Shown here piece after piece: positions 55,074 to 62,844 of a DNA stretch of 64,000 nt. Origin of the DNA: Verrucomicrobiota bacterium (GTDB lineage: Bacteria; Verrucomicrobiota; Verrucomicrobiia; Limisphaerales; J093); the NCBI GenBank assembly GCA_029556615.1, contig JAKQDD010000176.1, forward strand, positions 62,001-126,000, given 5' to 3'. The translations under genes and the position numbers were made by a program. Position 1 is the first letter of the stretch, and the number at the start of each line of letters is the position of its first letter. The notes below the pieces were generated by a model. The model was given only the letters and a program-made list of their open reading frames with translations. It searched no databases and was not told where the DNA came from.

Positions 55074-58000
55074 TTAGCGTCCGGTGATCGACTTGGCCTG
55101 ACGGATCATCCATTCGAGCTTCTTGGGGCGGGGATCGGGGTCGAAGGCCTCAGGCACGCCGCGGAGGAGGGCGAGGAGGCGATCGGGGCTGACATCGCCC
55201 GCGAAGGGGCTGGTGGCGAGCCATTCGGAGAACGCGGCGGAGACTGCGGCGAGGCGGAGTGAAGCGCTTGCTTGATCGAGGGGTGTCGCCGGGCCGTTGT
55301 AGGCGACGGGCCATTCGAGCTCGCGATAGAGCCCCGTGGCGGGCTCGCGGAATCGGACGCGGAGAATGGCGAGCGGGCCGGAGCCTTGCGGGTTGACTTG
55401 GACGACATAGAGGGCGTTGCCGGACTCGGCGGCGCCGAGCTCGGCGGCGTCGACGGTGTTGTCGCGGAACTGTTCTTTGGTGAGCTGGTGTTTCGCGTAA
55501 CCGATTTGGCGCCAGTGGAGGGTGCGGTGGGGGTTGAACTCGATCTGGACCTTGACGTCGGCGGCGGCGACCTGGAGGGCTCCGGCGAGCTGGCCGGCGA
55601 GCTCGGTGGCGGCTTCCTCGGGCGTGTTGACGAATCCGTAGCGGCCGTCGCCGTTGCGGGAGAGCACCTCGAGCAGGTCGTCGTTGTAGCCTTCCCATCC
55701 GATGCCGAAGCAATCGAGGGCGATCCCGCGTTTTCGGAAATCCTCGACCTTGGCCTTCAATTGGCTGGGGTCGACTTCGCCGAGGTTGGCGGCGCCGTCG
55801 GTGAGGAGAACGACCCGGTTGACGCCCTGGGGGAGGAAATGGCGGCGGGCGGTGGCGTAGGCGAGGTTGAGGGCGTCCTCGAGGTTGGTACCGCCTTCCG
55901 GCGAGAGATTGCCGACGCGGTCGACGAGCTCTGGGGCTTGGGCGCCGGGCAGGGCATCGACCCAGAGGCGCGCGGTGCGAGCGAATGCGACCACGCTGAT
56001 GCGGTCCTGGGGCTGCAGCTGGTCTGCCAGAACGGCGAGGGCTTCGCGGATGATCTGGACGCGATCCGCCCGTTCCATGGAACCCGAGTTATCCAGGAGC
56101 AACACCAGGTTGAGCGGCCGGGCTCCGTCGCGCCCGCGCGCGGCGGTCCGGATCGAGAACCGGAGCAGCTCGCGATCGTGGGCGAAGGGGTACTGCGCTC
56201 TTTCCCAGACGAAGCCGACCGGCATGCCGGGAGCGGGCTCGGGGTCGCAGTAGTTGAAAGCGTTGACGAACTCCTCGCTTCGAATGCCGCCCGGATCGGG
56301 GAGCGCGCCCTTCTCGAGGGTCGCGTCGGCGAGTTTGAACGAGACGTCGGCCACATTCAGGGAGAACGTCGAAAAGGGGTTATCCGTGGCTGCGACTTCC
56401 GGTTGCGGCTCGGGGGGCGGGGTGCGTGCGATCACCGGGGCGGCCTCGGCGGCGGGCGGGGCGATTTGCTCGGCCTTGGCCTTGTCCTGGATTCTCATCA
56501 GGCCGTCCCGCTGTGGCACGGCGCTCATGGGTCGGCCCGCGGCGGCCAGTTTCTTGGCGACCTCGAGTTGGTCATTGGCCTCCTTGGCGCCTTCTCTGAG
56601 CTCCTCGACCAGATCCCCTGCTCGTGCGGCTGTTGGGGCGAGCGCTCGGTCCACCTCGGCTACGGCGACTCGGACCCGGGCGGTCTCGACGGGGGTGGCG
56701 AGGGTGGTGGCGGCGACCTCGCCGGCGGGAGTTGCCGCCAGGCCGGCGGTCCGTTGCTGGAGGGCAGGCTGCTCGGGGGCGGGGGCGCGAGTGCGGGATT
56801 CCCGGAGCCGGCGGCTGGCGGTATCGGTGCGTGCGGCGGGCCCGCCTGGGGCTGCCTTATCCGCGAGCCCCCAGTGCACCTCGGTTCCCAGCATTGGGGT
56901 GTCTCCGAGTTGAGGCACGGTGGTTAGGGCAACGGCGCCCAGGTTGGCGATGGCTTCCTGCGACAGCCCAGTTGTCCCCGCGGGCTGTGCGCCGGGGGTG
57001 GGTGTGGCGGGGCGGCCTCGAAATGCAGGGGGTGTCTTCTCGATGCCGGACGCGGTGCTCCGGCTGAGCCTCGTGGCCGACTCGAGCTCCTTTGCCGCGG
57101 AAGGAGCGGTGGCGGGGGCTGAAGCGGACGGTGCGGTTTGGACGTTCCCGGTGTAGGCGTAGTAATTGGCCTGGCGCCCTTCGGCGGCCTGACGCACCTC
57201 GGGCCTGGCGCCTGCCGGTTCGCGTCCCTGCCGTTCGGTTTCGACGACCGCCTGTCCGAAGAGGTCGTTGCCGCCCCTGATTGCTCCGTAGCCGAGGGCG
57301 CTGCCGCCCCCCATGCCGCCCATGCCGCCCATGCCGCCTACCATCCCCGAGCCAGCAGCCACGGCGTTCTGTCGGTTGAACGCATCGACGTGGAATCCAC
57401 CGAAAGCTCCGTTGTGGGCGACGGCACCGCTGTCGTCGGCGTCGAAGAACCAGTGTTCTGCGGTGGCATTGGGCTGGCTTTGGAGTGCCGGGTCGCCTGC
57501 CTTGGCTGGGACCTGGGGTTCGAGCCAATTGAAATCCGAGTTGGCGTTGGCGAACTCGCTTTCGACTTTGGGCAGGTAGAGTTCGAGTTGGCTGCGGTTG
57601 GCTGGCGCGCCGGCCGGTGGGGCGGCGGAGGGCTTATTGGCCGGAGCGGGAGCGTCGGTGGCTGGGGTTTCGCCTCGAGGTTCCTGCACGATCTTCATGC
57701 CTTTGGGCAGCAATCCATATCGCGTCAGCATCCGGATATCCATCATGGGACGGCCATTGGCCTTCGCGTCGGCAGGGGCGGCGGGCGCGGGGGCTGCGAC
57801 GACACCGGAATCGGCTGGTGCGCTGGCGGCAGGCGCGAGGCCATTCTCGACAAGAGGCTGGACGCCGCGTCGCACGCCGTGGGACTTCTCGGTGTCCATC
57901 GTGAAGTTGGTGATCTGGGTGGCGAAGGCCAGCTCACGTTGCCGGGCGGCGATGGCGGCGCCCTGGGATTTCGACTTGGCCATGCCGAAGGAGGGCAACA

Positions 58001-58376
58001 GGAGCGGCAGTGAGAGCATGGCCACGACCGTGGCCGCGAGGGCCATGGGAGCGACCCATCGCAATTCCGCCCGTGTCCGCGCCAGGAACGGAGGTTTCTG
58101 GACGCCTTTGAATTGGCGGAGGAGCTTCTCGCGGCGACGGCGGGAGAGCTGCACGGGAGCGGAGGTGCCGGAGGCGGGTTCAGCGGTCTGGGTGGCGGCT
58201 TCCTGAACGAGGCCGATGGTGCGTTGGAGGCGATCGTGGAGGCGTGCGAGCTCGGGGTCGCGGGCGATTTCCTGACGGAGGGCGTCCGCCTCGGCGGGGG
58301 TGAGTTCACCCAGCAGGAGAGCGGTGATCCGGCTTTCCCGCTCTTCTTGTTCGGATCGGGAGGCTTCCGGGTTCAT
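55074..58376 (-). CDS. Anti-sigma-like N-terminus, membrane helix and YfbK-type VWA/DUF3520 domain in one protein
   Basis: 1100 residues. Residues ~10-60 ('ESRITALLLGELTPAEADAL' then 'DPELARLHDRL') look like an anti-sigma N-terminal domain without an obvious zinc motif. One membrane helix lies at ~106-131. A Pro/Ala-rich region with a Gly-Met run (~345) follows. The YfbK-type part starts at 'NPFSTFSLNVADVSFKLA' (~660). The VWA domain has an intact MIDAS: DxSxS in 'LVLLLDNSGSMERADR' (~757), Thr in 'PEGGTNLEDAL' and Asp in 'LLTDGAANLGE'. The end is DUF3520-like ('SGPLAILRVRFREPATG' and 'RLAAVSAAFSEWLATSPF'). Its start overlaps the sigma factor stop by 4 nt. Predicted topology puts the anti-sigma part inside and the VWA outside. 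Confidence 0.9.
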   Translation of the reverse strand: MNPEASRSEQEERESRITALLLGELTPAEADALRQEIARDPELARLHDRLQRTIGLVQEAATQTAEPASGTSAPVQLSRRRREKLLRQFKGVQKPPFLARTRAELRWVAPMALAATVVAMLSLPLLLPSFGMAKSKSQGAAIAARQRELAFATQITNFTMDTEKSHGVRRGVQPLVENGLAPAASAPADSGVVAAPAPAAPADAKANGRPMMDIRMLTRYGLLPKGMKIVQEPRGETPATDAPAPANKPSAAPPAGAPANRSQLELYLPKVESEFANANSDFNWLEPQVPAKAGDPALQSQPNATAEHWFFDADDSGAVAHNGAFGGFHVDAFNRQNAVAAGSGMVGGMGGMGGMGGGSALGYGAIRGGNDLFGQAVVETERQGREPAGARPEVRQAAEGRQANYYAYTGNVQTAPSASAPATAPSAAKELESATRLSRSTASGIEKTPPAFRGRPATPTPGAQPAGTTGLSQEAIANLGAVALTTVPQLGDTPMLGTEVHWGLADKAAPGGPAARTDTASRRLRESRTRAPAPEQPALQQRTAGLAATPAGEVAATTLATPVETARVRVAVAEVDRALAPTAARAGDLVEELREGAKEANDQLEVAKKLAAAGRPMSAVPQRDGLMRIQDKAKAEQIAPPAAEAAPVIARTPPPEPQPEVAATDNPFSTFSLNVADVSFKLADATLEKGALPDPGGIRSEEFVNAFNYCDPEPAPGMPVGFVWERAQYPFAHDRELLRFSIRTAARGRDGARPLNLVLLLDNSGSMERADRVQIIREALAVLADQLQPQDRISVVAFARTARLWVDALPGAQAPELVDRVGNLSPEGGTNLEDALNLAYATARRHFLPQGVNRVVLLTDGAANLGEVDPSQLKAKVEDFRKRGIALDCFGIGWEGYNDDLLEVLSRNGDGRYGFVNTPEEAATELAGQLAGALQVAAADVKVQIEFNPHRTLHWRQIGYAKHQLTKEQFRDNTVDAAELGAAESGNALYVVQVNPQGSGPLAILRVRFREPATGLYRELEWPVAYNGPATPLDQASASLRLAAVSAAFSEWLATSPFAGDVSPDRLLALLRGVPEAFDPDPRPKKLEWMIRQAKSITGR

Positions 58377-58951
58377 GGGATCAGGCCGGCTTTGACGAGC
58401 TCGGCGGCGAGGGATTTGAGTGAGTGATGGAGGAGATAGCCGACGTTGCTGGTGGTGAGACCGGTGCGGGCGCTGATTTCCTTGTAAGAGAGGTTCTCCT
58501 CGAACTTGAGTCGGATCAGCTCACGGCTGCGGGGATCGAGCGACTTAAGGCCGAGGCGGACCAGGCCGACGCCTTCCCAGCGGGCGATCTGCTCATCGGG
58601 CAGCAGGCTGGGGTCAGCGAGCTCCAGTGTGGGTGTGGCAGGATCGTCGCTGGGCGCGGTTGTCCGGAGCGGAACGGTCCTGTTCGAGCGCCGCTGGTGG
58701 TTGAGAGCCAGATTATGGACGCTGCGATAGAGCCAGCTGCGCGGTGTGCGAACCTGGTCGAACTGCGCATGGAGCCGGACGAACGCTTCCTGGACAACAT
58801 CCTGGGCCATATCGGCGTCGTGAAGCAACCGGAGCGCGTAGCTCAGGAGCGGCGATTCGAGCGCGGCGAACAGTTCCTCGAGCGTCTCCGCTGCGGGTCT
58901 GTCGGGACCGCTCTCGTTAGATCGCGCCTCTGGCATGCGGGAGTGTTTCAC
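58373..58951 (-). CDS. ECF-type RNA polymerase sigma factor
   Basis: 192 residues from a GTG; an ATG at codon 6 is an alternative start. Sigma region 2: 'LLSYALRLLHDADMAQDVVQ' then 'EAFVRLHAQFDQVRTPRSWL' and 'YRSVHNLALNHQRR'. Region 4: 'LDPRSRELIRLKFEENLSYK' then 'EISARTGLTTSNVGYLLHHS'. A strong purine site lies unusually far (~15 nt) upstream of the GTG. It heads a minus-strand operon with the VWA protein, whose N-terminus is the likely inhibitor. Target promoters are unknown; autoregulation is usual for such factors. Confidence 0.94.
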   Translation of the reverse strand: MKHSRMPEARSNESGPDRPAAETLEELFAALESPLLSYALRLLHDADMAQDVVQEAFVRLHAQFDQVRTPRSWLYRSVHNLALNHQRRSNRTVPLRTTAPSDDPATPTLELADPSLLPDEQIARWEGVGLVRLGLKSLDPRSRELIRLKFEENLSYKEISARTGLTTSNVGYLLHHSLKSLAAELVKAGLIP

Positions 58952-59315
58952 GGCATCGGATCACACTCCTCCCCGGGGATCAATCCCGGAGGAGACAGGC
59001 ACGGCATTGCGGCCGATTCTGTCGGTGGGGCACTCTGGTTCTTGCTTCAGCCACATCCTAAGGACACCGGAGCGGACATTCTCTTAGACGGTATTTGGCG
59101 AGGCGCACTCCGGAGGAAGTTCTTTCCTCGCGTTCTCGGTCTCGTGCCGCCCTCGGCGCGGGCGGGTACAGGATGTGCTCTCGGACTGGGGTTTGTAACC
59201 GCCGTCACGCCTTACCGACGCACCGACGCACTGACGCACTGGCGCACTGGCGCACTGGCGCACTGGCGCACTGGCGCACTGGCGCACTGGCGCACTGGCG
59301 CACTGGCGCACTGGT
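58952..59315. other. Promoter region of the sigma operon and tandem-repeat tail of the next gene
   Basis: About 270 bp upstream of the sigma gene with no supported gene. It must hold that operon's promoter, but I could not fix -35/-10 boxes. The rest is the 8-bp tandem repeat. Confidence 0.55.
59225..59312. repeat. 8-bp tandem repeat (GGCGCACT)n, 11 units
   Basis: Nine perfect GGCGCACT units (59241-59312) follow two GACGCACT variants (59225-59240). The array ends 3 bp before the complement of the stop codon of the pseudopilin gene at 59316. Confidence 0.95.
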
Positions 59316-60131
59316 CTACTGGCCGATGTGGGGTTCGTTGTCGGTATTCCAGCGTTTTCGGGCGATGGGAGTTCGTTCGACGGCTTTGAGTTGTTTGATG
59401 AACTCGGCGTGTCCGTCACAGAACATGAAATTGGCACCACCGGAGACATTTCTGGCGCCGTGGCCGCCGGAGTGACGGCGGCTGGGCCATTCGGCCTGTT
59501 CGTTTTCGGGGCGGAGCGGGTCGCCGTCGGCAGGGTCGATGGCGGTATCCCACTGGGCATCGGAGCGGCTATCGGCCATGCAGATCATATCGGAGGGGGC
59601 TTTGACGGCGGACTCTGAGACTTCGACGGCCCAGGGGTCAGCGGAACCGGTGGTGAGGTCGGCGCCCAGGCCGAGGTAGGGGCGTGTGAACTCGCTCACG
59701 CTGCCCCAGTCGTTGTAACCCAGGCAGAACCCGGTTGACGGGGTGACGCGCATGGGTTGGCGCACGTTATTGAGCACCACGTTGGTGTAGTAGTACTTGG
59801 GCTTCTCGGTGGGGCAGTTGAACACGTTGATATTGCTCGACACGAACGGGAGGAGGCGTGTGGGAAAGACGATGGTGCCTGTGGGGACCCAGTAGTGGCC
59901 GGGGTACTTGCTGGTTTCCTGGACGTACATGGTGAGCGCGAGGCCAAGTTGTCGCAGGTTGTTCTGGCAGAAGGTCTGCTGTCCGCGGGCCTTGGCCCGG
60001 GCGAGGGCTGGGAGCAGCATGCCGGCGAGGATGGCGATGATGGCGATGACCACGAGCAGCTCGATGAGCGTGAAGCCGTGGAGGCGGCGCACGTCACGCC
60101 GGACGAATGGGGTGGGCCATTGAAAGCGCAT
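59316..60131 (-). CDS. Pseudopilin-like protein (N-methylation motif, H-x9-DG)
   Basis: 271 residues. '[20 protein letters not shown]' is the prepilin signal, followed by '[20 protein letters not shown]'. '[20 protein letters not shown]' near the C-terminus carries the DG-containing end of the family's H-x9-DG motif; the His position ('[11 protein letters not shown]') is a few residues earlier. It is the same family as the 32366-33271 protein but clearly diverged. Its 3' end abuts the tandem 8-bp repeats; its 5' side faces a B-A repeat pair. Confidence 0.92.
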   Translation of the reverse strand: MRFQWPTPFVRRDVRRLHGFTLIELLVVIAIIAILAGMLLPALARAKARGQQTFCQNNLRQLGLALTMYVQETSKYPGHYWVPTGTIVFPTRLLPFVSSNINVFNCPTEKPKYYYTNVVLNNVRQPMRVTPSTGFCLGYNDWGSVSEFTRPYLGLGADLTTGSADPWAVEVSESAVKAPSDMICMADSRSDAQWDTAIDPADGDPLRPENEQAEWPSRRHSGGHGARNVSGGANFMFCDGHAEFIKQLKAVERTPIARKRWNTDNEPHIGQ

Positions 60132-60202
60132 AAGCGATTGCGATTAGAACTCTGTGCTTCGTGTACCGCCGACCCGCGGCTTTGGCAAGCACGGACCCGA
60201 AT

Positions 60203-60248
60203 CCCGGGTCAGAATCCGCGCGCAGGCTCCGGTTGCGGCTCAACCTCC
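60203..60248 (-). repeat. Repeat C, copy attached to B
   Basis: The minus strand reads GGAGGTTGAGCCGCAACCGG then GCCTGCGCGCGGATT. It matches the solitary copy at 24965 and the copy at 47985. Confidence 0.65.
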
Positions 60249-60336
60249 TAGCGAGGCGTCGCCTCAGACCCAGTCGAGTCCTCAGGTTCATGAAGACCCT
60301 GCTGTGCCTGCCCACCCTCTCTTCCACGCCTCGCTA
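60249..60336 (-). repeat. Repeat element B, copy 6
   Basis: The ends TAGCGAGGCG and CGCCTCGCTA are perfect. The interior is the reverse complement of the consensus (GACCCAGTCGAGTCCTCAGG and TGAAGACCCTGCTGTGCCTG). Confidence 0.9.
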
Positions 60337-60339
60337 ATG

Positions 60340-60429
60340 TAGAGTCCTCGAAGGCAGGGGGGCAGGGATGGAACGGCAGGGACCAAACTTGACCTAATCG
60401 CATCGACTTTCACAAGTCGAGGACTCTAG
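60340..60429 (-). repeat. Repeat element A, copy 6
   Basis: The ends TAGAGTCCTCGA and TCGAGGACTCTA form a perfect 12-bp inverted repeat. It is joined to B by 3 bp, in the same relative order as the copies at 3639 and 28482. Confidence 0.9.
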
Positions 60430-60510
60430 AGGAACGGTGCCGCAAACAAGGTGACAGACTCATTGCCTCCACGCTTGCGGAATGGGGAAGGGGTCCATTA
60501 GGGTCGGGCC

Positions 60511-61212
60511 GTGATCATTGCGCCATCGATGTTGGCGGCCGATCCGGCCCGTTTGGGTGCGGAGGCTGTGAGGGCGGAGCGCGCGGGAGCGGACTGGCTG
60601 CACGTCGACATCATGGACGGTCATTTTGTGCCGAATCTGACGTTTGGACCGGCGATTGTGCGGGCGCTTCGCGGGGCGACATCTCTGCCGCTGGACGTTC
60701 ATTTGATGTGTTCCCGGCCGGCGTCGTTGATCGAGCCTTTTGCCGAGGCAGGGGCCAGCGGTTTGACGATTCACGTCGAGCTTGGAGCGCAGGCGACGGA
60801 TCTGCTTTGGAAGATCCGGTCCTTGGGGCTCAAGGCGGGGCTTGCGGTGAACCCGCCAACGCCGATTCAGGCGGTGCGGCCGTTGTTGCCGCAGATCGAC
60901 TTGCTGCTGGTGATGACGGTGAACCCGGGTTTTGGCGGGCAGTCGTTCATTGAAGAGTGCGTGCCCAAGATCCAGCAGGCGGCGGTCTGGCGTCGCGAAC
61001 TCGGTCGTCCGTTCCGGATCGAGGTTGACGGGGGAATCAACGACACGACGGCGGCGGAGTGTGCGGGTGTGGGGGCGGACACCTTTGTGAGCGGATCGGC
61101 CTTGTTCAGGCAGCGGAACCTGCCGGCGGCGATTCGGAGGATGCGGATTCTGGTGAAGCGCCATGCCGGGGTGCACGAGAAGCCGCGCAAACGGGCGCCG
61201 GCGGTCCGTTGA
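60511..61212 (+). CDS. rpe: Ribulose-phosphate 3-epimerase
   Basis: 233 residues, GTG start. It interconverts ribulose-5-phosphate and xylulose-5-phosphate. 'IAPSMLAADPARLGAE', metal-ligand region 'WLHVDIMDGHFVPNLTFGP', 'DVHLMCSRP', 'VMTVNPGFGGQSFIEE' and 'EVDGGINDTTAAE' are all intact. The C-terminal ~15 residues are basic and extend past the usual end. The phosphohexomutase gene starts 7 bp later. Confidence 0.96.
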   Translation: MIIAPSMLAADPARLGAEAVRAERAGADWLHVDIMDGHFVPNLTFGPAIVRALRGATSLPLDVHLMCSRPASLIEPFAEAGASGLTIHVELGAQATDLLWKIRSLGLKAGLAVNPPTPIQAVRPLLPQIDLLLVMTVNPGFGGQSFIEECVPKIQQAAVWRRELGRPFRIEVDGGINDTTAAECAGVGADTFVSGSALFRQRNLPAAIRRMRILVKRHAGVHEKPRKRAPAVR

Positions 61213-61219
61213 CCGGGCC

Positions 61220-62674
61220 ATGCGTGCGACGCTTTCACCTGCCGTGTTGCGTTTTGGCACTGACGGCTGGCGGGGGGTCATTGCCGACACGTTCACGTTT
61301 GCGAACGTCGAGCGGGTGGCCCAGGCCGCGGCGGACCAATGGAACCTGGCGCCCCCGCCCGGCCCGGCCTGCAAGAGCATCGTGGTCGGGTATGATCGGC
61401 GGTTTCTGTCCGATCAATTCGCGTTGCGGACGGCGGAAGTGCTGGCTGGGAACGGCTTCGACGTGATTCTGACGCCGGTGCCCACGCCGACGCCGGCGGT
61501 TTGCTGGGCGGTGCGCGCGCGGAAGGCGACGGGAGGTGTGCTCATCACGGCGAGCCACAATCCTGCCGTGTTCAACGGGTTCAAGCTCAAGGCCTGGCAC
61601 GGAGGGGCGGCGGACCCGGCTTTGTGCGCGGCGGTCGAGTCGAGGCTGGACCGCGGACCGGTGCGGCGGTGTCCCGCGGCGGAGGGCGTCGGCAGCGGCC
61701 GGATTCGGATCGTGGACGTTCGACCTGGCCACTATCGCGCGGTGCGGGGTCTAGTGGATTTCCGGCGCGTGGCGCGGATGCCCCTGCGGCTGGCGCACGA
61801 CGCGCTGTTTGGGGTTGGAGCGGGGTGTTTCGAGGTTTTGCTGGCGGGAACGCGATGTCGGGTGACGACGTTGAACGGGCGGCACGATGCGCTATTTGGG
61901 GGAATTCACCCGGAACCGATAGCGGCCAACTACGGACCGACGCAGGCGTGGTTGCGGCGGCACCCGCAGGACGTCTGTCTGGTGACGGACGGCGATGCGG
62001 ATCGGATAGGCGGGATGGACGGCCGGGGGCGGCCGCTGACGACTCACCAGATTCTGAGTCTGCTGCTGGAGCACAGGCTTGTGCGGCGCGGGGGTCGGGG
62101 GCGGGTGGTGAAGGCCCTGACGACGACGTCGATGGTGGATCGGATTTGTGCGGAGCACAACCTGCCGCTGACGGTGACCGGCGTGGGGTTCAAACACCTG
62201 TGCGCGGAGATGGTCAAGGGGGACGTGCTGCTGGGCGTCGAGGAGAGCGGCGGCGTGGGTTTCCCTGAGCATCTTCCCGATCGGGACGGCATTGCGGCCG
62301 GCCTGGTGTTTCTCGAGATGCTGGCGATCGAGGGGTTGTCCGTGGGCCGGTTGCTGCGTCGGCTCGAGCGGCGGTATGGACCTCATCATTATGGGCGGCG
62401 GGATCTCGCGTTCCCGCGCGAGCGGCTCGAAGACCTCATGGCGTTGTGCCGCGCCCATCCGCCGGACCGGCTCCTGCGGTCGCCGGTGGCGCGGGTCGAC
62501 ACGTTTGACGGCGTCAAGTACACCGCGGACGACGGGACATGGCTGATGCTGCGGGGGTCGGGGACGGAGCCGGTGGTGCGCGTCTACGCGGAGGCTCGGA
62601 GCGTGGGGAACGCGGACCGCCTATTGGACTGCGGTGAGCGCATGATGAAGCGCGTGCTGACTTCGGGCCGGTGA
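61220..62674 (+). CDS. Phosphoglucomutase/phosphomannomutase family protein
   Basis: 484 residues from the ATG at 61220, placing 'LRFGTDGWRGVIADTFTFAN' near the N-terminus; the frame runs upstream into rpe. Four-domain alpha-D-phosphohexomutase: phosphoserine loop 'GGVLITASHNPAVFNGFKLK', metal loop 'VTDGDADRIGGMD', sugar loop 'GVEESGGVGFPEHLPDRDG' and phosphate loop 'LRGSGTEPVVRVYAEA'. Whether it prefers glucose, mannose or another sugar cannot be told. It is co-transcribed with rpe. Confidence 0.93.
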   Translation: MRATLSPAVLRFGTDGWRGVIADTFTFANVERVAQAAADQWNLAPPPGPACKSIVVGYDRRFLSDQFALRTAEVLAGNGFDVILTPVPTPTPAVCWAVRARKATGGVLITASHNPAVFNGFKLKAWHGGAADPALCAAVESRLDRGPVRRCPAAEGVGSGRIRIVDVRPGHYRAVRGLVDFRRVARMPLRLAHDALFGVGAGCFEVLLAGTRCRVTTLNGRHDALFGGIHPEPIAANYGPTQAWLRRHPQDVCLVTDGDADRIGGMDGRGRPLTTHQILSLLLEHRLVRRGGRGRVVKALTTTSMVDRICAEHNLPLTVTGVGFKHLCAEMVKGDVLLGVEESGGVGFPEHLPDRDGIAAGLVFLEMLAIEGLSVGRLLRRLERRYGPHHYGRRDLAFPRERLEDLMALCRAHPPDRLLRSPVARVDTFDGVKYTADDGTWLMLRGSGTEPVVRVYAEARSVGNADRLLDCGERMMKRVLTSGR

Positions 62675-62844
62675 TGGGACCCCTCGCGCTTGGTCCCTCT
62701 CCCCACTCCTTCGTCGCGGGGCGAGGAAACACCTGGTGCGCGGACTTGATGGGGCAAGCCAAGTGTGGAGGCCATCGGCTCCCTCCGACCCCTGGAAGGG
62801 GTGCAGGCCGTGGGCATGGGGAGCGGAGAGAAACAAGAGAGGAC
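62675..62844. other. Short gap between convergent genes
   Basis: 170 bp between the convergent phosphohexomutase and fucosidase genes. No gene or clear hairpin terminator was seen. Confidence 0.5.

Larger units (their letters stand above)
60132..60510. other. Intergenic region with reversed repeat C-B-A
   Basis: It holds repeat C (60203-60248), B (60249-60336) and A (60340-60429), all on the minus strand, then ~80 bp before rpe. No gene was seen. Confidence 0.65.

Noticed and set aside
59225..59312. Tandem repeats considered as a CRISPR array
   Set aside because: The units are 8 bp and contiguous with no spacers, and no cas genes are present.
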